This document shows, in pieces, positions 12,276 through 24,325 of a stretch of 64,000 nucleotides of DNA. The stretch spans positions 122,141-186,140 of the forward strand of contig WBMZ01009446.1 of assembly GCA_013400975.1 (NCBI GenBank). The letters run 5' to 3'. The position numbers and the translations under genes were made by a program. This DNA comes from Atrichornis clamosus (taxonomy: Eukaryota > Chordata > Aves > Passeriformes > Menuridae). Numbering within the stretch: position 1 is the stretch's first letter; each line of letters begins with the position of its first letter. Under the pieces are notes generated by a model. The model had not been told where the DNA came from. It made no database searches and was given only the letters and a program-made list of their open reading frames with translations.

Positions 12276-14449
12276 ACCATGCATTTTGTTACAAGAGTCA
12301 AAACATTTGGAAATAAATATTGCTAACTGAAAAAACATTTTAATGGTGCTTATAAATACTTAATTCTGATAAAAGAATCCAACAAGGTATGTTCATTTGA
12401 TTGTCAAAGATCCTTACTGAGTTTTAGGTTTTTCGATAGTTTCAATATCAAGAAGCAATACTAACAAAATATTTCTCCTAAAGTTGCTCACTTTATACTA
12501 GCAAGAGTGTATTTCGAACTGGACAAGATCAGTGAGAATGGGTGCAACAACATTTCCAAAGGAGGAATAATAATTCTAATTTAAGCGAATTGGAAAAAGA
12601 ACAGCTGAAAGTAGTGAAATTCATAGGCTGAAGTTCCACAAACAAAAGTTTCTACAGCAGCTCACTAACTTCCTATTCCCCCTCACCTGTATTTGCTGCC
12701 ACCTTCCCCGCTACTTGTTTAGCATTTACACACCAACTACTTTTTGTGCTTGCATAGGTTTGAGTAGACATACAAGTAGGCAGATGAGTTAAATTAAAAA
12801 AGAATTTAAATTGCCTATCAAAAATCATGTTTCTCTTCAATTGGATCGATTTCCATTGATTAAACACTATGCTGTTAATTTCACTGAGGTACCCAAGCAC
12901 CTGAAAAAAGGTGGAGTAACTCCATGTGTCAAATATTTGTGTTTGCTGCCTTCTATGCTTCACAGTCAGTCAGAATTTTAGTGAAGTCATAAGCAGCAAG
13001 GAACAAAACTATGGCTCTCAAATATATTCCCAAGATATTTTACCATTCCTTCTCTCACAGGAAGTTGAAAGCTCAGAAATCTTCCAAAGACACAGAAAAA
13101 AATGGAATAAAACTTGATGTTTCTTTTATTTTCTTTACCACCTCTCCCCTTTTAACATTATGTTAAAAAAGCAGTTATAAAATGTTTATTTATGATATCT
13201 GTGGTTGCATGCACAGTTACCACAGGAACAGACTCAAGTTTGCAATCATGTAGGAGTACCACTTTTATCCTACATAAGTCATCACCCAAAGTTCTTGTAA
13301 AAAGACTCCATGCATCAGTAGCTGAGCAACTAAGGATTATGCACTTTCCTTATATGCTTTTTTTAGTATATTGGAAAAAAACATGGCAAGACATCTAATA
13401 AAGGAACAGTGATGAAAGAAGTTCATTTAATTTAACCTAAATATGAGGAAATCAGAGATTATAAAGTGAGAAAAAAAGCTGGGCAAACCTAATGTTTTAT
13501 ATGAACACTAAAATTATCCCAGACATCACACACTTACTACATTTGGGCAGGCTTCAACAGAACTAGAGTGGTTGTGATCCCTAAATGAGTTACACCTACT
13601 TCTGTTTAAACTCTTTTCAGCTGTAAACAAATTTATGAAACACATCAGTTTATTATCACTAAATGAAAGCTTTGGGATGTATTTTTTTAATATGAATTCC
13701 CTTCTTTCCACAAATGAAAATAGAAGAGTTCTCTTTCTACAGTCTTTCTTTTTCCAACTTGTTAAAAATGTCTCTGATTTCTAGAGGGAATTTCTGTCAT
13801 TTAAATGCTCACATTTTCATTCTTGAATAAGAAACTCTCTTCATCCTTTCTTTGGTGATGTTTAAGAAATATAGATTATTGAAATATGCTTCTCTTTTGC
13901 AGACAATTTCTCCTACCAAGTTTCCTAAATTTAACTATATGATATGCCAATCTTGTTAGAATGAGGGAATTTTTCACAATAAAATTTTACAAGGAATAGT
14001 GTAAACTTGAAAAATTGTACTTCTGTTATTATAAACAACTTCTCTGACTCCTACCAGTTAAAAGTTCCCTCTCTTCAGTCTATTTATCTTGGAGTAAACA
14101 GCTGTGAGACACTATGTCAAGCCCTTTTTTTCTCTTTATTTTTCACTTCTGTCAGAAGGTCTTTTTATTAGTAAGGACAGTGAGGAACATAAACAGTTGC
14201 TGTATAAGCAATGTTGACAGCAGCAACCCAGCTGATTTCACACTGCTTAGAATATTTTCAAACTTGACTATGTTTAAATAATTATCTTCACACTTTTGGG
14301 ATACATACCAATGAAAAAGCATTATTTTAGAAACACACATTCAAGTCAGCAAAAGCAAAAGTGGCAATATTGTTTTAAACAAACCTTGAACTGGGGAGAC
14401 ACTGATTTCCTGGAGTCACCCTGCCAAGAGCACCTGCTGGGACTGAGAC
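12276..14449. other. Unique AT-rich DNA containing one candidate minus-strand exon
   Basis: Non-repetitive sequence between two CR1 copies. Its only notable item is the exon-like segment at 12687-12900, listed separately. The other open frames are 72 codons or fewer and lack context. Confidence 0.5.
12687..12900 (-). other. Candidate exon (strong acceptor and donor, open frame), unidentified
   Basis: On the minus strand, a pyrimidine-rich acceptor CCACCTTTTTTCAG precedes position 12900, and the segment ends with ACAG followed by GTGAGG (donor at 12686-12685). The 214 nt between them are open in the frame starting VLGYLSEINSIVFNQW and ending KQVAGKVAANTG, about 71 codons. I recognise no domain. 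It lies on the same strand as the CpG-island exon at the right edge, so it could be an alternative or non-coding exon of that transcript. It does not join in frame with the open frame of that exon. A match of this quality can also arise by chance in 64 kb. Confidence 0.22.
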
Positions 14450-15560
14450 ACTGAGCAGAACAGACCAGCTAATGGCTGGCTCAGTGGGTGACAGGAGAGC
14501 ACCAGATGTTGTTTATCATGACTTTTGCAAGGCTTTTGACGCTGTCTCCCATAAAATCCCCATGGACAAATACGAAGTACAGACTACAAAAACGGATGGT
14601 GAGATGGACTGAAATCTGGCTGAACTGCTGGTCTCAAAGGGTTGTGATCAGCATGAAGTCCAGCTACAGAAAAGTCTGCTGATTTACTCCAGGAATCAGT
14701 ACCAGAGCCAGTTCTATTTAACTACTCCATTAATTACCTGGATGATGGGATACAGTGCACCCTCAGCAAGTTTTCTGATGACACGAACTGGGAGGAGTGG
14801 CTGATACACCAGCTGCTTGCACTGGCATTCAGAGGGACTTTGAAAAGCTCAGCCGTAAACCAACAGGAATTTTAGGAAGTTCAACAAAGGGAAATACAAA
14901 GTCCTGCACATAGGGAGGAATAACGCCAAGCACCAGAACAGGATGAGGGACGATCACCTGAAAAGAGGCTTTGCAGAAAAACACCTGGGGGTCCTAGTGG
15001 GCTCCCAGTAAGACCATAAGCCAGCAGTGTACACTTACAGAGCAGAAGGCCAAAAGTATCTTGTGCTGCATTGGGAAAAAATGTTGTCAGCAGGACAAGA
15101 CCAAGATCCTTCCCCTCCACTCAGCACTGCTGAGACACACCTGAAGGCTTGTGTCCACTCGTGGGCTCCCCAGCACAGGTAAAACATAAACATCCCAGAA
15201 CGCAGTCCAATGTAGGACTGCCAAGATGATTAAGGGATTGGAGCAGCTGACGTGGTGAGCCTGAAAGCACTGAGACTCTAGTCTGGAAAAGACTCCAGGA
15301 GATCTTACCAATGTGCATAAATACATGAGGGGAACAGAGGTGAACAACACTTCTCCGTGGTGCCCAGCAACAGAGTAAAAGGCAGTGGGCACAAACTAAA
15401 ACAGATGAAATTCCATCTAAACAAAAGACAGCACTTTTCTACTCTATGGTTGTTCAACAGCTGTCCAAGCAGCAAGCTGCTTTACTTGATCAGAGTGGGT
15501 GTTGGACTAGACAATCTCCAGACACCCTTTCCAATCTCAGGTATCCTACGGTTCTTTGTG
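14450..15560 (+). mobile_element. Degraded CR1 (reverse transcriptase to 3' end)
   Basis: A longer plus-strand CR1 copy of a different subfamily from the one at the left edge. GATGTTGTTTATCATGACTT and GCAAGGCTTTTGACGCTGTC encode a decayed DF-KAFD-V reverse transcriptase motif. Later blocks include CCTGGATGATGGGATACAGT, TTTTCTGATGACACGAACTG (the FADDT box, here FSDDT), TACAAAGTCCTGCACATAGG, CATGAGGGGAACAGAGGTGA, and the 3' end GGACTAGACAATCTCCAG with TTCCAATCTCAGGTATCCTA. The frame is broken repeatedly. The left limit is approximate, within about 50 bp. Confidence 0.9.
14488..15330 (+). pseudogene. CR1 reverse transcriptase remnant, multiply frameshifted
   Basis: Coding relic within the CR1 copy above. 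Pieces of the reverse transcriptase can be followed in shifting plus-strand frames from FCKAFDAVSH-like codons near 14525-14555, through the FSDDT catalytic box near 14770-14790, to the KVLHIG-like block near 14897-14920. Stops and indels interrupt every frame. Open frames on the opposite strand here (for example 15087-15392) are shadows of this relic. Confidence 0.75.
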
Positions 15561-16503
15561 GAAGAGACAAAGGGAGGGCAATTACATCTGAGTAATATAG
15601 ACTATGAGCTTAATGTCAGTTGTTTTCTATGCACACACCAAGCCTTCAACAAGACAAAACAGTTTCCCTGTAGATCAGTTGCCTGTGTCTGACTTCATTA
15701 TATGGAGGCAAGTTGTTTATTTGACTTAGGAAAAGCCTCATTGTGCAGATACAAGAAAACAAATTCTTTCTCTGATGCCCAAGCCTGTAGGTCTAAACAG
15801 TACCAGAACCACCTAACATAGAGATTAAGACAATGTATTTGTTTTCACTAGTCAAATAATTCATCTTATTGTCTACTGAAATGTCCATTTGTATCAGCAA
15901 ACTTCCGTCACTTTAATGGATTTCTTTGTGTCTCCTCCAGTCAGTACTCAAGTGGTAAAGCTAGTCTAATCAAAGCAGGGCAGTGGGAATCATCCTTCTC
16001 CTTTGATAAAGCCTATTCTCCCACATCAAAGTATTGACAGTTTTGTTTCACAACTGTAGGAAAAATGAGAGGAACCAAGAGAACGTCACAGAGAAAAGCT
16101 AGAACATCTCATTCATGAAGAGCAGGCACCTGTGCACTGACCCAATTAGGCATTCAAACACTTGTCACTTTGGAGCTGGCTGGTTGTCACTCATCCAATT
16201 AGCCCCAGGGGATGTATTGTATGGTGGCATTCCCTGACAGGAGAACTGGAGCAGTGGAGGCGATGAAGGCACAGTGATAGGGTGCCAGGATCCTGGTGAG
16301 CGAGAGCAGCCAGCAGCAAAGCCAAAGAACTTCAGAGCTTCCTTAACTTGGTTATGATCCAAAAAGCCTTTCAGAGTATTCAATGGTCATCTTTTTTTTC
16401 AGAGCAGTCTACTTTAAAAACCTTACAGTAACAGTCCTCTTTATCCAAAGATGCATTTAACTCTTGAATGACTAACACAAGAACCGTTTCAGAAGAAGTA
16501 AAG

Positions 16504-16522
16504 AACAAACAAACAAACAAAA
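16504..16522. repeat. (AAAC)n microsatellite
   Basis: Four to five AAAC units in ACAAACAAACAAACAAA. A simple sequence repeat with no associated feature. Confidence 0.85.
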
Positions 16523-17452
16523 TATCTTCATTGCAGGGAGAGGATGCACTAAACACTACTTTTAGTAACTCTGCTGGCAAGTAATTCACGAGTCAAAATA
16601 CTACATTGACCATCTTTCCCTTCTCTGTTTTAAACATATTACTGATGCTTTCAGATGCTCTGCTTGACCACATAAATAATGGATAAAACACTTTGCAACC
16701 ATCCACGCCTACACACTATAAAAGATAGAAAAGGTCTGTTCTGCTAAACTACATACAATACTGTATTCAAGACCCCCAAATCAGATTTTTCTTTAAAAAA
16801 AAAAAAATCAGATACTAAAACACAGATGACTATTCAGCAGCTACTACTCACTTCAAGTAAAGCTATCTCTGTTCTTATGCTGAAAGAGTTACACAATTCA
16901 TACACAAGAGCAGGGAGGGGTTGAAGGGGGGATTGAAAAAAAGTATTTAGGACCAAAACCATGAGAGCAAAGATTTCAGAATGTCCCCATCACTAAATCT
17001 GTGATGTATGCTAGAAAAAAAACTTTCAGTTTTTTTGGTACAATGTTTCATGCTCCTTCTAGGCCCATTTTTCCAGACTCACTTTTTCACAGGTTGACTT
17101 GCCCAGACACCTGTTCTCTCCAGTGAAGAACATCAGAGATGATTAAGGCTAACTTCAATTATGTGAAGCTATGAAATACTTTCAGCTGCTTTTCTAGTTA
17201 ACATATTTTGATATGCCCTTCAGTTAAAAGCTGAACTGAAATTTTAAAAAAATATATGAATCACAGACTGATAAACAAACATGGAAATGCAGATAAATGC
17301 AGAACATGTTATATGACTACCCTGGGTAATACTTAATAGAAACTGAATTGAAAGATAGAAACTTGACAGAGAGAAACTTAATGCCAGTAGTTTGGGGTTT
17401 TTTTCCCCAGTTAGCATGGGAAAATAAAATTCAGAGGGAAAAATTAGCTTAC

Positions 17453-17547
17453 CTTTGTACAAATAACTTCTGAGCAAGTTGGTCTATCTCTTTACTTTTC
17501 CTTCTTTCTTGTCCTCTGTATGACAGGTCTTTATGTTACTGCCTTGC
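17453..17547 (-). other. Candidate non-coding exon with strong splice sites
   Basis: On the minus strand, TATATTATTTTTTCAG (acceptor) precedes 17547, and GTACAAAG followed by GTAAGC (donor at 17452-17451) ends the 95-nt segment. All three frames contain stops over the full length, so it would be a UTR or non-coding exon. With a weaker internal acceptor (CATACAG, exon 17453-17515) the remaining 63 nt are open and read GQERRKSKEIDQLAQKLFVQ, a charged, coding-looking string that I cannot assign to any family. It lies on the same strand as the putative first exon at the right edge. Confidence 0.22.
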
Positions 17548-19088
17548 CTGAAAAAATAATATACAACTTGAAATATTTATAGAGGCAAATAACAATGTCC
17601 ACTGTTAAATCACAACAAATACTTTGTATTTGTCTTGATAAAGTTGCAACACTACATTCAGTTAAGTCAAATGAAATTGTATTCTAATAGAAACTAATGT
17701 ATATAAGTTGGGCCAAAGAAAAAAACAAGAAGCATTAGAAACAAAAGCAGCTCCCTAGGTTTCAAAATTGTGTTTTGCATTTAGCTCTCCAAAATGGCCA
17801 GTTACATCAGATCCGACCAGAGTACCCAAGGTTTACCCAGGTTCACTGTGCCATTACTGATAAACAGACAGTGCTTCAAAAAGCTTGAACAAGCCAATAA
17901 GGAAGCCTAACCACATTTTTTCAGGGTTCAGTAACCTAACTTAAGGCACACTGGGTACCTCAGGACTAAACACTTGAGTGCTCTAAAGACATCTGCTGGA
18001 AGAGGTTATAGCAGCTGACAGCAAGTCTCCATTGCAGGAAAATGTTTTTTCACAGCACTTGCACAGAAAGAGAGAGATGTGACTTATAGGCAATTTGTAA
18101 TTTATCTGATCTCCCACTTTCTAGGAGAATATCCTAAATTCTAGTGGAAGGATGAGACTCACATTCCCTGCTTCCCTCCTCCCCCAATTTAAAAGCACAA
18201 GCCAAGGAAAAAGAAAACAGCAGGAGATGTTTGTTTTGAATTCGCCTGCTACCTTCTTCATTTATTCACATGAATTCTGCACTCAGTTCCTCTTGTCTCT
18301 TGCTTTTTGTTACTTTAACCTATTTTAAACATATTTGATGTTTTGCTGAGAACAAGTTGCCTATCTTTCCATGGTAATGCATATGTGAGGTTGAACTTTC
18401 AAGTGAGCAAGGTTCAACCAGGATCAGGAATTTTGAAAGTGAGCTTCAAAAGCTTTCTGAGGATTCCCAGACAGTCTTTTGGCTTTAACACATGTTCATC
18501 TGCAAAGTCAGCCACGCTGGCCACAATATGCAGTCCTTATTTCAGTGAAGGGGTGATGAACTGAAGTGAACAGTAACAAAATAGCATGACTGCAGCATCT
18601 GCTATTTTGTGTCCTGTACATAAAAGTATATACGTTTTACAGGTATGAAAGTAATTACAGTGCCTTGTTTACTCTTAAATGCAGACTGGCACTGTTTTTT
18701 AAAGCAAACTAGAAGAGATTGGAACATCTCAGCTTTCAACAGTGATACAGGAAGATCAGTTTAATTTCTCATCAAACTGATAATTCAATCATACAATTTC
18801 TTTCTGTATACTTTTTAAAGCTTTTTATTGTTAAATTGGCTTGCCAATTGGCAAAACCTTAACTGTTGACTAGAACTCTCTTGCAGATATTTCTTCCAGT
18901 AACAAACAACACTTCTCATAAATTGCTCTTTATCATGCTCTTCCAAAACAACTTGTTGCTCTTACATAATAAAACACTGGAAATAATACATTATCTTTGT
19001 AACTTAGTGCGTGTTGGCATATATAATTTATTTCACTGGGGTGAAGTTCACTTAGGATATTAACTTCATTGCCTTAATCTTTATTCAG

Positions 19089-19262
19089 GCACTGAAATCA
19101 CTTCCAACCCCCCACTTCTACATTCAGTTGGAAAACCTGCCTGCAAACCAGCAGGACCTGGATGAGCCAAAGCCAACACAGAACGTGCATTCAGCAGTGC
19201 CACATGTGTGCAGCTCCTATGGACCCCAGCACAGCGTGACAATGATCACACAGGTCCCATGA
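19089..19262 (+). other. Candidate terminal coding exon (57 open codons after an acceptor)
   Basis: TTCATTGCCTTAATCTTTATTCAG spans a strong polypyrimidine acceptor ending at 19088. Starting exactly at 19089, frame 1 stays open for 57 codons to TGA at 19260-19262. It begins ALKSLPTPHFYIQLENLP and ends CSSYGPQHSVTMITQVP. Codon choice is exon-like (mostly CAG for Gln, CTG, GTG, AAC, CAC), and the patch is GC-richer than its surroundings. There is no recognisable domain. It could be the last exon of an unseen plus-strand transcript, a pseudogene relic or chance. A GTAAGA donor-like site at about 19406 offers an alternative, non-terminal end. Confidence 0.25.
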
Positions 19263-21236
19263 TACCAAGTTAACAGCTACACCCACCCTGCCATTCACGC
19301 TGCTTCCTGGCTGCTTTGGTCCACCAACAAACTGTCTCCAAGAGAAAACCTGAGCACGCCTTAGAGAGCGATCCAGCCTGAAGAACCCTTCCAAACAACA
19401 GCAGGGGTAAGATCACCTTAAGTTTTGATTCTCCATTCTTGACAGCCCTGCAATTCTCCCGTTGAAGGCCCTGCATCCTCAGTTGCAGCCTCTGCCTGCC
19501 TTGATGGGACACACCAGGGCAGACCCCAAGGATTTACAGTGTTAGCCTTCATGACTTTGATGGGCTGCAACACAGCTCTCACTAGTCCAGGTACTCTGAA
19601 CTGAAAGACACCAGCTATTTATCAGGGCTGCAGGAACACCACAGCACCCAGACCACGCTCAGATTATGGTCAGTCTTCTCTAAGAGACCCATTTTCTAAA
19701 GCATTAAAAGGCAGATGCAGACCAGCCCTTGTCAGCCAGCCTACCGTGATGACAGCAATTTGTCCCTGTCTGATTGCTATTGCCAGTAAAGAACATCTGC
19801 AGCCTCAAGGCTGTTGTTTAAAAGTTAGTCATGATATGAAACCCAGGGATGACCTGTGTAAGATCTCACACACAGCAGAAAGACACAGCTCTGTTTACAC
19901 TGCAGGTAATCTTTTCCAGACTTCTAACACTCACTAAAAGAAGGGGAAAAACCTAGTAAGAAAGAAAAAATGAGGAGGGCAAAAAAAATGAGCCTAAAAA
20001 AAGTCTAGAGATTAGATGAAATATGTTTTCAAATTTGTTAGATATATTTGGGGTCATGTAATTTGCTTGGTCACTAGCATATTGTGGAAACGTAAAGCAC
20101 ACTTTCTAATTTTCCCTACCTGATATTATGCTTACTACATACTCATTTATTCAAAAATGTCTGAAAGAACTACAATTTACATAGTATTGTTGCTTTTCTA
20201 GTAACAGGGTTTGGTAAACTTCAGGAAAGTTAAATTTAGAATAAGAAATACATAGATTGCAATAGATAACTATGCAAAAAGTTCAAATGTAAAAAATACA
20301 AAACACAAAAAATCAATTTTTATTTCATAATCTGATTGGCTAAATGGTTTTATATAAAATGTACTCAAAAATATTCTTTAAAATGCCAAGACACTTTAAT
20401 ATTTTTAATGTAACCTTAAAAAGCAATAGTGAGACAATATGCAGCTTTCTCCTAAAATTAATCATATCTCTAAATACACATATATATAATTCAGCTTCCA
20501 TTTACTCTACAATACTGTGGAAAATTCTTCAATATAAAATATTTGCTCTGTGATATATGAAATTCATTTAGTGATTTAAGCAGTTTTATGCAATCCAGTA
20601 CTGCAGAGCTGTATTTTTCACCCTCATGTCACTTCTTCTTTCACAGCTAAGGAGTAATGAGGAGCTCTCAGAAAAGGAGAACTTCCCTGGTTGGTTGGTG
20701 ACGGCAGTGATCCATCTTGCTGTCATATCTATCTTAATTCTGGGTGTGCTCAAACTCAGATGATTCTGACAAAGTAATAATGGAAAAAAATATGCTGGAA
20801 ATACAACAGAAGTAACTGTTTGGTTTTTCATTCCTGATACACACGTCCTCAAGTAGACATTTCCCAGGGCAAGTAGTCCAGCCTAGATGATATTAACATC
20901 CGTAAGAACAATGCCCAAATTTTACACATATTATACTAATCAAAACAGAACATAGATTTCATCTGATCTTTAATATGTTGCAAAGACTTGCCCTTCCTTC
21001 ATGGACAAAAATTATAACCACATTCATTTCAATTCCTAGACTATTAACTAAAGTCAAATGTTTCAGTAAGTTACATAGAGTAGGTTTATTCTCCTGTTCA
21101 GAGTTATAACCTGAATTTCCTCATGATACTTCATTCCAATCAATCAACCTAACTAATACTAAGGTACATAAATCTCAACTATGGAAGTGATTGAGAAGTA
21201 CCAGGATAGAAAAGGGAGCTCAGCCATTACCTTGTG
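19263..21236. other. GC-richer patch (to about 19.85 kb), then AT-rich unique DNA
   Basis: The stretch from 19.1 to about 19.85 kb is visibly richer in G and C than its neighbours and carries short open frames on both strands (80 aa minus at 19270-19512, 63 aa plus at 19746-19937). After that the sequence is AT-rich and featureless. I found no repeat family match. Confidence 0.45.
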
Positions 21237-21497
21237 CATGTAGCAATACGGCTGTCTTGGTCCTCTTCCCTGTTTTGGTGGGCTAGTTTTTTCCTTTCTT
21301 TCTGTTAGTGAGAGGTAAGAATCTGTACCATGCTCCCCTTCATGTTGCAAACTTGACAGAACTCTGCTGCTCAGCCCTGCTGTTGCTGGGCTGTGTGCAG
21401 GGGCACGTACAAGAGGAGCCGTTTCCAGCAGCCCGTCGCTTTGTCCTCGGCCCTCCCAAGCTTCTGTGTGATCAGCACAGGCTTTGTGGCCATACAA
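21159..21497 (-). other. Unidentified 112-codon open frame, possible exon or old LTR piece
   Basis: A minus-strand frame in a GC-richer island. Its end (TSPPKQGRGPRQPYCYMHK) runs into CACAAG followed by GTAATG, a usable donor near 21233. The upstream side has only weak acceptors. On the plus strand, the right part carries TATATAAAAG (about 21522) and, some 45 bp on, AATAAAA, an arrangement reminiscent of an LTR R region. Either a decayed LTR or an exon is possible, and neither is established. I recognise no protein family. Confidence 0.15.
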
Positions 21498-24306
21498 TAG
21501 GGGTTAAACATTTCCCTGTATTTATATAAAAGCAGAGCTAAATCTGCTTAGCTGCATGAACCTTTTAATAAAATGATGCTCACGCTATTAGGGCATTTTT
21601 CCATTTGTTTGTTTGTTTAAGAGTAATAGGATTCTATTAAAAACAAAACAAAAAAAAAGGGTTTTTTCATTATATGCAGTGCATAAATAATGCAATCAAC
21701 ATTAAGGTTTTTATCCAGATCTTATGTTATCCACAATTTCCTTCTAAGCAACTACATGTGACTTGCCTATTAACTTAGAACTATAATTTCATTTTCCCTT
21801 TACATTTATTCTACTTGATGACTTGCTGGTGAGGCAATCCTCTGATCTCCAATAGTGTCTGATCATTGCAAAAACTACAATCTGTACTCAGTGGTTAAAT
21901 TCCAGTGTAAGGAAGAAAATTTAAATGTACTGAGTAATAAAGGAAAACATTTTAAAGAGCCAAATGTGTTTGCCCACAGTTCTAAAGACACTGATTTCAC
22001 ACACCACATGAACCTCTGGACCACCTTTGCTTTCCAAGGAACTACCTTGAAGCAACACTGGTACAGAACACTGGCACTTTTTTCAACTCCTAAAGAAAGA
22101 AACCCTACTTAAAAACCTTTAGTTCCGTTCTGTCACAAATCCAAGTTCTTCTCTTTTTTTTCCTTTTTTTTTTTTTTAAGTCCAGTTAAAACATTTCTAA
22201 CTTTAAGTGCTATGCATCCTTTTATAGGTAGCAGTAAGAATTCTGTCAGCCTCTATTAGCACTGGCATCAGTTCAGAACAATAACTTTATCTGGTCCTTT
22301 GAAACCTATTCCTTTTCAAGGTTTCTTAGAACAATGTTTTTCCTCACAAAGGCACGAGCTGTACTTAAGAATCTACTTCAAAGCAGATCGCCAGTGAGGT
22401 TCAGTAATCACCATATCCACCTGAAATCTCAAACTTGCCAAAATAGAACCAGAGTATCCTAATTGATCTCCCACTTCACACGTGCTGCAATTCTAGAGCT
22501 GCAAACACTTAGCTGAGAAGGATAAAAAACCAGAGGTAATAATTCTTTTTATGCAAAAATTTATCATCTAATGATATAGTGTTGATTAGGCAAAACCTCT
22601 GCCATTCAGTTATTGATCTTTAATTGCACATTCACAGGTGTATATTCAAATGACAGAAGCTGACATGAAACTGTAAATTAGAAGCTACTTACCATGCCAC
22701 AAATGTGGCACAGTATTAACCTATTATTTTTACTTAGTAACATTTACTTTTTGTACAAGCTCAACTCTCAAAATCACTATTTTCATGGTTTCAATCACTC
22801 CTTCGAAAATGAAGTCTCAGACGAAAATGATTTGGTTAATGTAGTAGCTTAACTATTTGACCCCTCTGCCTTTGACAGCACGGTATATCAAGAAATCACC
22901 TAAAATATAACTGATTGACCAGAGTTTTTGTGTTTAACTTTAAGCAGAAAACGTTCTCTGAATTTTAGAGCTGAATGATGGATGGGCAGGGCTCATTTTG
23001 TCATCTGATTGACCAAGCCTAATCAGAATTATTTCTGCACACTGCTTCACTACAGCTGTAGATCCATTAAACACTAAATGCTCTGGAGGCCCATTCCCCT
23101 TCAGCTTCCCACTGTGACTCCCACTTTTCAGACAGCAGCTACTCAGTGGGCTACTCAAAACATTAAAAAAATAGAGGTGCTATATTTAATGGGCAGCTCA
23201 AAGCCCATAGCAAAATCTGTCACTTGAGTGTTAGGACAGCAGCTATCATAATAAAATAGACTCTTTGTGTTGGAGACTTAAAAAGAAGCCTTTGAACTGG
23301 TTCTCTTACTTCCCAATACATTTTTATTAGGAGAAGGTTTTCAGTCACAATAGCTATTTTTTCTTCAACAGAAATAATTACTTCTGCTTCTGGAAATGTT
23401 CACTGTGATATGCACTTTTTTTTTTGTAATCATAATATCACCCTTGGCATGTTTTTTTACATCTTAGTACCATTTTAGCCTCAAGAAACTTTACACTAAT
23501 ATAACCATTAGGAATGACTTAGTGCACAATTTATGCATTAACAAAACTATTTTTTATCCTCTTGAACTGTTTAAGTTGAAAATTACTGTAATGAGCACAT
23601 ACAGCGCACAACTCCTTACTTTGAGATATGTTTGTTAGAAAAGATAAAAAACAGATTCTGAGAAATATCTAGGAACTGTTGGATGACACTAATTATTCAT
23701 CCTTTTTTTTTTCATGCATTTTTGGTTTTCGTTTCCAAACATCCTCAACCCTTTCCAGATACATGATAATACTCAGGAAAAGTAACAAATTATTTATGGT
23801 TTCTGAGGTCAAAGTCATATTGCCATCAACATTTAGCCAGTGCAATACTCAGCTAAGATCTCCAAGCAGCTCAAGAGCTAACCTCAGGTGGAGTTTAACC
23901 CCAGACACTGGCTCTGGACTGTAGTAGGCTGAACTGGGCAAACTCGAATGGGATCTGTAACTCTAGAAAGGCAGTGTGGGTCACTGTTACCCAGGGATGG
24001 GGTACAGGAGGATGTGCCAATATGAAAGATGCTTGTGCAGTTGGGTTAGGGCAGTGAAGAAGATAGAATGCTCACAATCACAGTACTATAATAAAATGAG
24101 CTGGTTGTTTCATCTGTTACTTTGCACACTGAATGTTTTAAAAGCTTCTGTATGTAACTGAAGTCATGTAAATATTGTTATTTTTAGAGTAAAGGCTGAG
24201 GTATTGAAAGGTATACCATTAAGTCTTCTGGCATGTCCACCTGATTAGGATAGTATTTCAATTTGATCATCACACCAGGAGCGAGATTAAGCACACTGGA
24301 TGGTTT

Positions 24307-24325
24307 TTACTACTACTACTACTGT
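24307..24325. repeat. (TAC)n microsatellite
   Basis: TTTTACTACTACTACTACTG holds five TAC units. A simple repeat with no associated gene. Confidence 0.85.

Larger units (their letters stand above)
15561..19088. other. Unique AT-rich DNA with a candidate non-coding exon at 17.5 kb
   Basis: No repeat family is recognised apart from an AAAC microsatellite at 16504-16522. A minus-strand frame at 16165-16383 is 72 codons and rich in P, S and N, but has no good acceptor or donor. The segment at 17453-17547 is listed separately. Confidence 0.5.

Noticed and set aside
14881..15392. Several minus-strand frames of 65-101 codons
   Set aside because: All are antisense shadows of the degraded CR1 at 14450-15560.
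16165..16383. 72-codon minus frame with a P/S/N-rich, protein-like text
   Set aside because: No usable acceptor before it or donor after it, and no family resemblance. It is kept only as a note.
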